DNA of 64,000 nucleotides from CAVZZV01 sp963779845 (GTDB lineage Bacteria > Bacteroidota > Bacteroidia > Bacteroidales > GCA-2748055): positions 434,001 through 498,000 of the forward strand of contig CAVZZV010000005.1 in the NCBI GenBank assembly GCA_963779845.1, read 5' to 3'. This document shows positions 52,415 to 63,985 of this stretch, piece after piece. The notes under the pieces were generated by a model, which saw only the letters and a program-made list of their open reading frames with translations, was not told where the DNA came from and searched no databases. Numbering within the stretch: position 1 is the stretch's first letter; every line of letters begins with the position of its first letter. The translations under genes were made by a program, and so were the position numbers.

Positions 52415-53065
52415 TTAAAACTCATTTTCGATTATTCTTCTTAAATCGCGGATAACATGTTTTGAAAGCTCCTTATAGCCTTCATCAGTATAGTGAACAT
52501 TATCTTCTCCCAACCCAAAATATTGATGAATCCGGATAGAGGGTGTATACAGGTCATTCACTTCAATTCCATTATTTTTCATTATACATTCAGCGATTTT
52601 ATTATATTTTTCAACCTCTTCAGGAATCCTTCCCGGTTCATCTGGCGGGACAAAGCTTGTATTGACAAATATTAATTTTGCCTTTGTCGACATCAATATT
52701 TCCACAATAGCTTCTAGATTTTTTTTGTATTGTTCCGGGAGTGTGGTCAGCTTTCCCTTTTGTTTATCCAAAGTGCCGGGGCCCCTGGAAGCCGGTACGC
52801 GATACGCCATATCCCATAAACCCCAATTAAACTGGATAATATCCCAGGCGTCCTTTTTCAGCCAGTCATTCAACTTTTCCAGTCCATTCGTGGTGGATTG
52901 TGCATTACCGGCCTGATGATACACCTCTGCCTTATCTTTCAACGCTTCTTTCACATAGGGAAAATAGCCGATAGAAATGGAATCGCCAATGATTAAAATT
53001 TTGATTGGCTTATCCTGATTGATCCATGGGAAAAGGAATAAAAGTATTAAAATGATAGATTTCAT
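52415..53065 (-). CDS. SGNH/GDSL-type hydrolase
   Basis: A 216-residue protein with a short N-terminal hydrophobic signal (MKSIILILLFLFPW) and the SGNH blocks: GDSISIGY (block I, catalytic Ser), FNWGLWDM (block III region with Asn) and DNVHYTDEGY (block V, catalytic Asp and His). The start at 53065 is chosen because the signal begins there. It is likely an esterase that removes acetyl or other acyl groups from a glycan, together with the downstream toroid protein. Confidence 0.88.
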   Translation of the reverse strand: MKSIILILLFLFPWINQDKPIKILIIGDSISIGYFPYVKEALKDKAEVYHQAGNAQSTTNGLEKLNDWLKKDAWDIIQFNWGLWDMAYRVPASRGPGTLDKQKGKLTTLPEQYKKNLEAIVEILMSTKAKLIFVNTSFVPPDEPGRIPEEVEKYNKIAECIMKNNGIEVNDLYTPSIRIHQYFGLGEDNVHYTDEGYKELSKHVIRDLRRIIENEF

Positions 53066-53446
53066 GGTATTTTTCCTAATTAAAACTGGAAACAAAGCAT
53101 TAAATTTTATCTACCTACCCCCTTCCAGCACTTCAACAAAATATGACTCTGATTTTCGGGGTTATCCGGAGCCTTTCTTCAAATCCCGAAAAGACCATAA
53201 AGGTATAAAAAAAATATGCATTTGAGCTTTGACCTGCCGTAGAATGGTAACGGCAGCAAACTATTCAGCGACAAGGGTTAATTAGGCCTGAGAACGGGAA
53301 ACTTCTTCGGGAAAGAAGGCTCAGCGGTCCTGGTATGGGATGATAATTCTTCCTCTCGTCTCAGTTTTTAATTATCCAATCCGTTTTCAGGAATTGTCAT
53401 ACCTTTATCCCGATCTTTTCTTTCATTGAAATTATTCACTGCCCTC
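53066..53446. other. intergenic region between the SGNH gene and the sensor kinase
   Basis: 381 bases, divergent, with both promoters expected inside. No gene or RNA is recognised. GAATGGTAACGGCAGCAAA near 53242 and a CAGGCC-like stretch are not interpretable. Confidence 0.3.
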
Positions 53447-55294
53447 ATGAAAAAATGGAAAGACCTTAAAATCGGAACGAAGTTAAGGTACAGTTATCTT
53501 ATACTTATCTGTATATTTTTCGCGGGAGGTATATATACTATCACCAGCCTGATTAATTTTAAGAATGAGCTGCGTGCCACCAGCGAAGGTTATTTACCCC
53601 TGGTAGAAAATACCAATAAGATTGAGCGGCTTACGAATCAGGTCCTTCAGTTCCTCTGGCAATTTACCGTACTGGGTAATAAAGAATATTATGATCTTGG
53701 AAAAAGCAGTCTGAAAGAATTATATGCTGCCCAGGAAGAAACCAAAATGATTATTAATAATGTAGCGGGACTTAATTCCCTTAATGTAGGGCTTGTAAGA
53801 ATTGGAAGCTGGACACGCGATCTTGAGACAATCATTGATCAAAGTTTAGAAGTTCTTGGAGATGTGAATAAAAATAAGGAGAATTTTAAATCCCTTTCTT
53901 CAAAATTTGCCATTGAAGCCAAAAATATTCTCTATAAAGGGGAGAATAAATTACGAAATGAATTAAATCAGGAAAACATTCCGGGAGGATCACTTTACAA
54001 CCGGCACAGGAAAAACAGAATAATCAACCTTATTTTGGATAAGGAAAACAACAGAATGTTGAATGTCTATGAGGCCATTTCCAAAGAGAGCCCGGATTTA
54101 TTGAGCGCAGCCTTCAAGGAATCAAAATACATGGTAAACCTGCTGAATTTATTGGATAGTCTGGCTTCAGAAAGTTTTGAAACCGAAGGAATAAAAAAAC
54201 TGAAAGGGTATTCCCAAGGATTTTCTTTAGAACTGTATGACCTTAAAAACAACCTTATCCGGTCGAGAGAGTTATCGGTTCGCCGAACCGAAATTGCCAG
54301 TGTGGTTATTTATGAAGCCGCTCTAATGGGGCAGGATGGAATAAAATATGCCGGTGAAACACTCAAAGAGAATTACCGGATTTTCAGCAGATCGGTTCCG
54401 GTTTACTTAATCGGTTTGAGTCTCTCATTGGTATTTACGATCCTCTTTTCCATTTTGATAACCCGATCGATTACTTCACCGATGAACAAGATCGTATCAT
54501 ACGCCGAAGATATCTCACGAGGAAACCTTGATGCCAGTATAGAGATTGCACAAAAGGATGAGATGGGCAGACTTGCAGGTTCTTTATTAAAAATGAGCAG
54601 GAAATTAAAAGCCAATATCAGGGAATTGAAAAAGGTGGAACGGGGAATGCTCTCCATCTCCATTGAAACGGAGGAAAGAGAAAAGAAGCGGATGGCGGAA
54701 GACCTGCATGACAGCCTTAGTCCCCAGCTTTCAATTATTAAGCTGTACATTGACGCTTTAAAAAACACCTCACAACCGGAAGACAAAAGAAAAATGATCA
54801 TTGATAACGCAGAGTCCACCATTTCTGAAGCCATTGCCCTCGCCAAACAAATTTCTTTCAATCTCCTTCCTAATCTTTTAAGTGATTTCGGATTGGAGAG
54901 GGCGCTACAATCTTTTTGCTCTAAAGTAAATGAGATTAGCCCCGTCACGGTTAATTTTATTTCTATGAATTATCCCTCGGGTCTTGACCGGAACACTGAG
55001 TTGATGCTCTTTAGAGTGGTTAAGGAGCTTATCAATAATACCCTTAGACATGCCAATGCAAAAAACATCAATATCAACTTGAGTTTAGTCGATGAAATCC
55101 TGCTTCTCGAATACCATGATGATGGAAAAGGATTTGAAATTGGGGGCGAAAGAGATAAAGAAAGCAGGGGATTGTCTAATATTCAAAACAGGATCCAATA
55201 CCTGTCAGGTAATATTAAAATCGAAAGCAAGCCAGGAGAGGGAATGCATGTGCTCATTGATATTGAAATGAAAATCCTTATAAATGATTCATAA
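53447..55294 (+). CDS. sensor histidine kinase (HisKA_3 type)
   Basis: A 615-residue kinase. Membrane helix 1 (about 12-35) is followed by a periplasmic helical sensor of about 270 residues and helix 2 (about 312-338). A HAMP domain follows (SPMNKIVSYAEDISRGNLD), then HisKA_3 with the phospho-histidine in EDLHDSLSPQLS. The HATPase domain has KELINNTLRHANAKN, HDDGKGFE and GLSNIQNRIQYL. This is the NarX/LiaS class, which works with LuxR-type regulators, and one follows 138 bases downstream. The ATG at 53447 is preferred to the TTG at 53426. The input signal is unknown. Confidence 0.93.
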   Translation: MKKWKDLKIGTKLRYSYLILICIFFAGGIYTITSLINFKNELRATSEGYLPLVENTNKIERLTNQVLQFLWQFTVLGNKEYYDLGKSSLKELYAAQEETKMIINNVAGLNSLNVGLVRIGSWTRDLETIIDQSLEVLGDVNKNKENFKSLSSKFAIEAKNILYKGENKLRNELNQENIPGGSLYNRHRKNRIINLILDKENNRMLNVYEAISKESPDLLSAAFKESKYMVNLLNLLDSLASESFETEGIKKLKGYSQGFSLELYDLKNNLIRSRELSVRRTEIASVVIYEAALMGQDGIKYAGETLKENYRIFSRSVPVYLIGLSLSLVFTILFSILITRSITSPMNKIVSYAEDISRGNLDASIEIAQKDEMGRLAGSLLKMSRKLKANIRELKKVERGMLSISIETEEREKKRMAEDLHDSLSPQLSIIKLYIDALKNTSQPEDKRKMIIDNAESTISEAIALAKQISFNLLPNLLSDFGLERALQSFCSKVNEISPVTVNFISMNYPSGLDRNTELMLFRVVKELINNTLRHANAKNININLSLVDEILLLEYHDDGKGFEIGGERDKESRGLSNIQNRIQYLSGNIKIESKPGEGMHVLIDIEMKILINDS

Positions 55295-55432
55295 AAAAGC
55301 TGAAAATCCCTACCTTTACAACTGTTTCGTAATGCTTGAAGGTGATGTGGTTTAAAAAGCTTTTTCAACTACAAATTTAGATCTGAATATACAGGAGCAA
55401 TTCATACAAAGAAAAGAATTAATCGAAAATAA

Positions 55433-56065
55433 ATGAATCCTGTCAAAATAATGTTGGTCGATGATCATCAGATTTTCCGGGTAGGACTTGAGATGATCCT
55501 AAATGGAATTCCGGATTTCAAGGTCATTGGCAGTTATGGTGAGGGCGATTCTCTCCTGGTGGCATTAAAAACCGAGGTACCTGATTTGATTTTCATGGAT
55601 ATCCGACTTCCCGGACAAAACGGCATTTCTCTAACAGGAAAAATTAAAAAGATATTTCCCGAAATTAAAGTAATTGCCCTAACCATGTTTGGGGAAATTG
55701 AATATTTCAATGAAATGATCGAGGCGGGGGCAGATGGATTTCTATTAAAAAATACCGATATTCCGGAAATTGAAACAGCCATGAGACGGGTCATGAAAGG
55801 GGGAAGTTACTTCGCTAAAGAATTTATGGGCCATCTTATTCCAAGGTTAAATATCCCTCCTTTAAAAGAAATCACTTTCAGCGAAAGAGAGATTGAAGTC
55901 CTTCGTCTTATCTGCGAGGGATATTCAAATCTTGAAATTGGTCAAAAACTTTTTATTAGCAGTCATACCGTTGATGGCCACCGACGGAACCTGATATCCA
56001 AGACCGGAGTAAAAAATACAGCCAACCTTGTTATGTTTGCCATGAAAAATGGAATAATTCGTTGA
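55433..56065 (+). CDS. NarL/FixJ family response regulator
   Basis: A 210-residue regulator with an N-terminal receiver domain (DDHQIF acidic pair, phospho-acceptor in FMDIRLPGQNG, LKNTD with the conserved lysine) and a C-terminal LuxR-type helix-turn-helix (SEREIEVLRLICEGYSNLEI, SSHTVDGHRRNLISKTG). It is the partner of the HisKA_3 kinase upstream and binds DNA when phosphorylated. Target genes are not evident; the secreted hydrolases on the other side are possible. Confidence 0.95.
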   Translation: MNPVKIMLVDDHQIFRVGLEMILNGIPDFKVIGSYGEGDSLLVALKTEVPDLIFMDIRLPGQNGISLTGKIKKIFPEIKVIALTMFGEIEYFNEMIEAGADGFLLKNTDIPEIETAMRRVMKGGSYFAKEFMGHLIPRLNIPPLKEITFSEREIEVLRLICEGYSNLEIGQKLFISSHTVDGHRRNLISKTGVKNTANLVMFAMKNGIIR

Positions 56066-56303
56066 ATTCCTTTCCCTGAAACTTACTGTTTTTTATAAAT
56101 CCAATCTGAAAACTTTATACCTTTTAAGCCTTATCAATTGTCATTATTCTAATATTCATAGGTTTCTTCTTACTTTTTGAAAGAATAATACTTCATTTTC
56201 TATCATAACGCAAAAGTACTGTTTTTGGTTGCCGGAATAAATCCCCACTTATTAGGAGGAAGAATAAACTATTTTTACGATACTTATTTTTATAACATAT
56301 TAC
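56066..56303. other. intergenic region before the decayed protease gene
   Basis: About 240 AT-rich bases with no recognised gene. It should have carried the promoter of the protease cluster. Confidence 0.3.
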
Positions 56304-58513
56304 ATGAAGAAATACGGAAATATTATTGCATTTTTATTTTTGCTTTCTCTGCCCATGCATTATGGATGCACAAAATCCTTTCAGTCTTCACAAAAGCAAA
56401 AGTCCGGTTTTGCAATTGTAGTGGATCCTGTTACCTTGGAAAAATCTGGTAATGCCATTGAATCTTATAAGTTGATGCTTGAAGAGGAGGGACTAAAAGT
56501 ATTTATTATTTCTGATGACTGGAGCAACGCTGAGGTTATTCGTGAAGAACTGAAAAAATATTATTCTTCCAGGCCGATTCTGGAAGGGGCCGTTTTTATT
56601 GGCGATGTTCCTATTCCCCATATGATGGATGCCCAGAATTTGGCTTCGGCATATAAGCGCGACCAGAACCGGTATCCTCTGGAAATTGCAGCCATCCCAT
56701 CTGACAGATATTACGACGATTTTAACCTAGAATTTGAGTTTATTGAGAAGGACAGCACAAAGAATTTTTATTATTACAGGCTTACGAAAGATCCCCACAA
56801 TTTATCAGGTCCGACATTTACACCGGGCGCATAAAACCCAGTCTGATGGAGGGTGAGGATAAATATCAAATGATCTCTGAATATCTCGAAAAAGTGGTTT
56901 CTCTTAGAAACACAACACCCCTGGATTTCCTAATGAGCTTTACCGGTAATGGTTACAACCGGAGGCCATAACTTCCTGGGCAGGAGAAAAATTTGCTTTA
57001 CGAGAACAGTTCCCGGATCTTTTTCAAGCGGGCAAGCGGGTGGAATTTACCGATTTCAGAATGGACGACTTCAGGAAACCTTATCTTTTAAGCAGGCTTC
57101 AGGACCCATCTCTCGATATCGCCCTTTTGCACGAACATGGCACCCCGGAAATGCAATTGATTAGCGGGACACCTGAAACCTCCTCCATCCCGGGTTCCAT
57201 CGAAAATGTGAAAAGGTATCTCAGGGGCAAGCTCCGCTCTGCTGTTGAAAGTGGGAAAAGTATCGAGGAAGGGCAAAAATATTACATGGATTACGTTGAT
57301 GTTCCCCAGAGCTGGTTCGAAAATACATTTGACGAAGAGATGATTGCCAGCAAATCGTATATAACTACAACATGGATATATATACCGAGGATGTGCACGC
57401 GATAAGCCCTGACGTGAAATTCATACTTTTTGATGCTGGTTTTGATGGTTCATTTCAAAAGCAAAAATATCGCGCAGGAGAGTATGTTTTTGGCAAAGGA
57501 TCAACGATGGTTGCCCATGCAACTTCAGTAAATGGTTTGCAGGACGGATGGCCGGATGAAATGATTGGTCTTCTAGGGCTTGGAGTAAGGGTTGGAAATT
57601 GGGCGAAACAGATCAATACCATGGAGACCCATCTGATTGGTGACCCCACGTTCTACTTTTCTTCAGATAAAAGGTTTGACTACAATAAATTGATCAGCTA
57701 TGCCTGGCAGGATGAAAAACATCGCTCAAGCTGCTTGAATCGGACATCCCTGACTTGCAGTGTCTGGCCATTGCTAATCTTTCAGATAAACGCGATAAGG
57801 ATTTTTCAAGTACGCTGGCCAGAAAATATTTTATTTTGCCCGCGTTTGAAGTGATGATGGAAATCCTTACCCAGTTATATAAATGCAATGATGGAAATTT
57901 AAAATCGGTATTGAGATAGCAATATGTCTGAGAGGAACTAATCCGCAGGTCAGCTGCATCCATGATTGGTGATTGTGGCGATGATGAACTGATCGAACCC
58001 TTACTGAGTGTAATTTTTGATGACAAATACTCGAAAAAAATTAGTCCAATGCAACCAATTCCTTTAACTTCATGGATCCTGATGTGTCATAAAATCCTTA
58101 CCGGAAATCGCCAAAAAGTACAGCTACATAGAATATTCTTCAACAGTTAGGGATGAACTCCTTGGCAGGGCGGGAAGGAACAAAGAGACCATAAAGGGAA
58201 TTTTAAAGTAGTGGCAAATGACAGTTCTCTAACCAAATACCGACTTCTCTGAATAAGGACATTGAGGAATTATTATTACCACTATGCAATACCGGATTAC
58301 CTGAAGTTAATGACTGATCCGGATTTTGACAGCAACTTGCGGCTGGCACTGATGGAAGCTATGGGATGGTTCACCCATTCTAAATATAAAAACGAGATAA
58401 TCAATGCATGCAAGGAGATTGCCTCGAAGGAAAACTTTTCGGAGGAAAGCAGATATGAAGCGGATAGGACGATAAACAGGCTAAATGCCTTTAAACCAAA
58501 TGCAAAGAACTGA
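56304..58513 (+). pseudogene. caspase-fold (C25-like) peptidase with HEAT-like repeats, frameshifted
   Basis: Pieces of one protein of about 735 residues are spread over three frames with breaks near 56805, 56965, 57368, 57720 and later. Lipobox MHYGC starts it. A caspase-like part follows (GAVFIGDVPIPHM, LLHEHGTPE with the histidine, VGNWAKQINTMETHLIGDPTFYF), and then helical repeat-like pieces (ALMEAMGWFTHSKY). Where relatives have the catalytic cysteine (FxACxNGSF) this gene has FDAGFDGSF, so Cys is Gly. The gene is non-functional as sequenced; sequencing error alone would not explain the active-site change. Confidence 0.75.
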
Positions 58514-58521
58514 TAAACAGC

Positions 58522-61340
58522 ATGAATTTTTTTTATATTAATGTAACCCTGTTGTGGGCCTTCTTTTTCACTGTTAGTGGAGTTTCTGGCCAGTCCCTCC
58601 GATACTTACCGGTGGACACATCAATTATTCAGGGGAAATTTGAGAATGGTCTGAGCTATTTTATTAAGTCAAACCCTAAACCCGAGGGAACTCTTGAACT
58701 TAGACTGGTTGTTAAGGCTGGTTCACTTTACGAGGAGGATTCGGAGCAAGGCCTGGCTGGGTTCATGGAACACATGTGTTTCAATGGTATCAGAAATTTT
58801 CCGGGCAATGAGATCATTACTTTTTTCGAATCGGCAGGCATGCGTTTTGGCAGGGATCTAAACGCCCTTACCAGTTTTACAGAAACAAAATATATGCTTA
58901 GTATTCCTGGCAAGGATCCGGATTTGCTTGAGAAAGCTATTCAGGTTCTTGAAGATTGGGCTCATCAGGTAAGCTTCGAGGAGGAGGAGGTTGAAAAAGG
59001 AAAGGGGGGTTATTCTACAGGAATATCGTACAGGCCTGGGGGCACAGAATCGTCTCAGGGAACAATATTACCCCGCAATTTTGTGGCGCTCCTTATCAAT
59101 ACCGTTTGCCGATTGGAAAAAAAGAAGTGCTTGAATCCTTCAAACCCGCTGTTTTAATATCTTTTTATGAAAAATGGTATACACCGGACAGAATGGCTGT
59201 CATAGTGTCTGGTGATATAGATGCCCAACTGGCCCTTTCAATGGTCCGGAAACATTTCTCTCAAATACCCGCTGGCACTAAAACACAGGACATTCCTGAT
59301 ATGAGCGTTTCCTCTAATGAAGTTCCTGTATATAATATTAATAGTGACAAGGAAACGGGCAAAGAACTCCTTCGGGTTTTTTATCTGAATGATGTACGGC
59401 AATCCAATACTACTGCTGAGTGGAAAGAAGATCTTTCAGATCTGTTAATATGGGGTATGTTTTCCAAACGCTTTCAGCAACTCAACCAGGATATCAAATC
59501 ACCTTTTTTATATACACAGGCAGTCACTGGACCGCTTGTCCGGACAAAAGAGGCACTTACTCTGACAGGAGAGGCGAAAACCGGAAGAATCAGGGATGCC
59601 ATAAAAATTCTTTTCACAGAGATAGAAAGGATAAAAAAATATGGATTTATGCCGGCCGAATTTGCTATGGAAAAACAAATTCTTATCAGGCAACTTGAAT
59701 CTCGCATCTCAGAAACAGAGGAATCTAAAGATATCGCTAACCAACTGGTCGGCAATTTTCTGGATGGCGAAACTCCATATGATAAAAAGGAAATGCTGGA
59801 GGAAGGGATGAGAATAATAAAAAGCCTTAGACCTGAAGATTTGAATCCGGAAATTGATTACTGGCTAGGCAGGGAACCTATTGTTGTAGCAAGCATCCCA
59901 GAAGACCAGCGAAAAAATATTAGGGTAGAAATGATCGCCTCTGTTCATAAAGAAACTTCAGGTAATGATCCAGGCCCATGGACCAACAACCTCTCAGGAA
60001 ATTCCATTGATCCACATGTTGAAAAAGCCGGGAAGATTGTCCATGAAAAGGAACTAAAAGAATACGGGATAAAAGAATGGAAACTATCCAATGGGGCAAC
60101 CGTCATTCTCAAACCCATCGCTTTTGAGAATGGCAAGGTGCTGTTTACCTCAATAAGTAATGGCGGAACCAATAAATATCCTGACGATAAGTACATTAGT
60201 GCACTGTTGGCAACACGGGTCGCCTATATGGGGGATCTTGGAAATATTCCTTTCAGTGAGCTTTCGAGCCTGAAAAAACTTAATGGCATCAACCTGGCCC
60301 CATGGATGAATGCATATGCTACTGGTACCAGGGGCAGTGCCGACTTCTCGAGCATCGAAATGCTTTTGAAACTCAACTATCTTTTCTTTACCGAGCTTAA
60401 GGCCGATTCAGCCAGTGCCGCCACCTACCTTGCAAGATTTTCGAGTCAAGATAATTGCTGCCGGAAAACAACCCGAAAACAGATTCAATGATACTATTAC
60501 TAAAATCCTGTATGGAGATAATGCAAGACGGTTTTCCCTTTCTGATGAAAACGATCTAAAAGAGTTTAACCTTGAGCATGGCAAACCTGATCCTTACCGA
60601 CAGATTTAAAGATCCTTCTTCGATTACTTTTATTCTGGTAGGGGATTTTGATCCGGATACTATCAGGCCGGTTATTGAGAAATTTATAGGAGGATTACCT
60701 TTTGTAAGCAGAACAGAAAAATCCCACTTTAAGAATTTCTTTACCTCCCAAGGATCAACAAAAGTCAATCTATTTGGTGGTGAGGCAAATAAATGTCTGG
60801 TGGATATTGTTTACCTGGGCCAAAATAATGGATCTGTGAAAGCAGAGAATACAGGGTTAATGTTATCTGAAGTCTTGAAATCAGGCTCCGGGAAGTGCTT
60901 CGTGAGGAAAAGGGCGGGGTATATGGAATTAATGTAGCTTATGATCCCGGAGCATACCAGCAGGATCATTTTAAGCTGGAAATATTCTTTGGTTGCTCCC
61001 CGGATATGGCACATAAGCATAAAGCGGAATAGTGAATCAAGGAAATTATGGAATTGAAGACTGCATGTCCGGAAGGGTACTTCTGGAAAAGGTAAAAAAT
61101 ATCATGGTGAACGACTTTGAAAAGAATAAGGAAAAAAACCGTTTTTGGCAGGATACCCTGGCCGAGATATATGGCTATGGAAAGGATCTGGATAAGAATA
61201 TTTCAAAATATCTTCCTTCCCTGATGAATATTGGGAAAAAGGATATACAAAAATTCGCCGTCAGAAAACTAAAAGATGATAAAAGAATAGTGAGCACCTT
61301 ATTTCCTTCAAAAAGAGAATTATCGGAGAGTCATGAATGA
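58522..61340 (+). pseudogene. M16 family (insulinase-type) zinc peptidase, frameshifted
   Basis: A full-length M16 gene (about 940 residues) with the N-terminal domain (GKFENGLSYFIKSNPKP, FMEHMCFNGIRNFPGN, FGRDLNALTSFTETKY) and the later inactive-type domains, but with several frameshifts. These are at about 59005 (a run of six G), about 59095, about 60440 and about 60900. The zinc motif HxxEH reads GFMEH, so the first metal-ligand histidine is lost. A signal peptide is visible at the start. Secreted M16 enzymes of Bacteroidota degrade peptides, often beside TonB receptors, as here. Confidence 0.8.
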
Positions 61341-63972
61341 AGCCTTAACTATAGTAAAACTTACATCCTTACGGATTTTAAAATTATTGTTATTCCCGGC
61401 ACTCATTTTAGTTTTCCCGGTATTACTGCATGCCCAGAAGTCAACTGCCACCCTCACAGGCAAAGTTACAAATGCGGAAACCTCTGAGCCGGAGCTGGGC
61501 TGTGCCATAGTCATTGTGGAACTTAATATGTGGGGCATGACCGACCAGAACGGAAATTATACAATCAACAAAATTCCCACGGGTGGGCCATATACTATCC
61601 AGACCTCCTCCCTCGGTCTTGAGACTTTTGTAAAGAAGCTGGAGTTTCCTGAGACGAGAGAATATAATCTGGATATCCAGCTCAACCGAATGTCCTTTGA
61701 AATGGAAGAGGTAACCGTCCTTGCGGAAGAAAAGAAAGGTCTCGGGACCACATCGAAAATTAGTAAGGAAGCTATGGAACATTTGCAGCCTGCCTCACTG
61801 AAAGACATCATGCAGCTGCTTCCAGGACAGGTATCAGCAACCCCAACCTTTCAGGCAAGGCAGAATTGTCAATTCGCGATATCGGGTCAAATTCCAATAG
61901 TTCCTTTGGGACAACTGTAATCGTTGATGGTGCGCCAGTTTCAAAAAATGCCGAGATGCAGTCGAGAAACACGAAGAACACCAGCGTAGATGGTGGTGGA
62001 GTAGATGTGAAACAAATTAGCACCAATAATATTGAATCTGTGGAGGTTATTCGGGGCATAGCGTCTGTTCAGTATGGTGACCTGACCTCGGGTGCAGTAA
62101 TCGTAAAGACTATGGCCGGGGCAAGCCCGCTTAACGCAGTGGTTTCATTAAATCCAAGAATGAAAAAAGCTATCTGGAAAGGGTTTACGTTTAAAAAATA
62201 ATGCCGGGGCCATAAATTTTGATATCGATTATACCTCTTCAATCAATAGTAAAATTGAAGCATATAAAGGTTTTGAACGGATATCGGGACAGGTGAGGGA
62301 CCCAGTACTATATGAAAAAAAGCCCACCCTTTCCTGCAACGACAATAAATAAAACGATAAAAATCGAAATCATCGGCAAAGTGAAGAATTGACGAACAGA
62401 TAAAGGATTGTCTGGGTGCCACGGTAGATGGAACTTAAAAAAACTATTGGTGACAATCTGGAGTACCATTTAACATGAGTATGAATGTCAGAAATTATAT
62501 GCTAATGAAATGTCTCACTGGGTATATCAACCATCTCCAATGCGCGCAGGACACGTTGCTTCCGGCGTTTATGCTCCTTCTGAATATCATGCAGAATTGA
62601 ACGTAGATGGCAAACCTTTAACTATTTGCAAAATAGCAGGAACAAAATATTACGAAATGGCAAAACATTAAACACTTTACTATATGGCTCGATTATCGGG
62701 CGAGCGGCAATAACGGAAGGGGAAGAATGTACGATGAGTTGCGGCCCCGCAATTAGGAGGAGGAACAGCTACCGTCCTAGACCTTATAAGGATACTCCCA
62801 ATCTACGGCAGTTTACTTTTCTAGAAAAACCCAGGATATACATAACCAATAAAGCGGAATAGGAAAATACCATGATATTTTGCTGAAGGGTGAGAGAAAC
62901 AGCTCGAGCCAGGATCAACTAAGTACAATTGAACAAGAAAATAACGCAAAAATGGCAATTGGCGGTTATGGCACACCAAAACCCCCACATCTGCCTGCCC
63001 GTGGTGCCTATTACAAAAGAATTATTGGCAGCCAATTCATTAGAAATCTCTTTTTTTTCAAGTCCGCCCTTCAATGATAGGTATTACAACAAGAAATATG
63101 AGGCCGGAGTAGAAGGTGAAATGGGCGAATTTAATTTTAGATTCAATGCTATTTTGAGAAGCAGGTAAATGGATTGAATTTTTCAAGCCATCCTGCTTTT
63201 TTCGAATTTTACCGATGGATCAGCACTGATCCGAACATCAACTACCCGGCAGGGTCGCCTCCAATAATAGATCTGCATAACCCCTCAGAAATAGATACCT
63301 TTATCGCCAGCTACCGCAAACCTGTGAATAATCAGGAATTTATAAAAAAGGGACTTGAGTATGTACTGGATCTCGGGGAAATAAAAGAATTAAAAACTGA
63401 TATCCACGTATTGGGTGCATACATGCTTACACGCGCAATTACAAATAGTGATACCTATACCTTACCCTATGGTAACGGAGAAGAACAACTTCCATGGGTA
63501 GGAGTTTATCCAGCCGGTGAAGGAACGGAACTACAACGCTTTAATACCAACCTTATCGCAGTTACCCATATCCCGAAAATAAGATTGTAAAGGCAGTAAA
63601 AAAATTTTCAATCCATTTCTGTTGAAAGGCAGATGAATATAAAATTTGAATGGTAGTTATTGCAATAGCCATAGCATTGATGGATAAAACAGGATTAAGA
63701 ACTCTTATTCCAAAAGAGGAAATCCTTAATCCAAAATACGACTATTACCTGGAAAAATATAAAGTAAGTTTTTTCGATCCTGAAGTGCAACCACCCCACT
63801 ATCAGATCAACCTTCAGGTTACCAGCGAAATTGGATCCTCTGCAAGATTTTCTTTTTTGCAAACAATATTACTATGCACAACCCAAAGTATAAATCTAAA
63901 CGGTCGAACAGTATAATCACTTTGAATAATCCTATATATTTCGGATTCGAATTAACATTCCTCTTTAAATAA
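61333..63972 (+). pseudogene. TonB-dependent receptor, frameshifted
   Basis: The N-terminal part has a signal (VLLHAQ), a carboxypeptidase-regulatory-like domain (ATLTGKVTNAETSEPELGCAI) and a plug start (MEEVTVLAEEKKG). After a frameshift at about 61865 the plug continues (VIVDGAPVSKNAEM, GIASVQYGDLTSGAVIV). Broken pieces of the barrel follow, ending in NPIYFGFELTFLFK. The total length (2.64 kb, 880 codons) is right for a receptor, so it has decayed by small indels, not by a large deletion. It overlaps the M16 gene by eight bases, indicating an old operon. The original substrate is unknown. Confidence 0.8.
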
Positions 63973-63985
63973 TAACCTAAAACAA

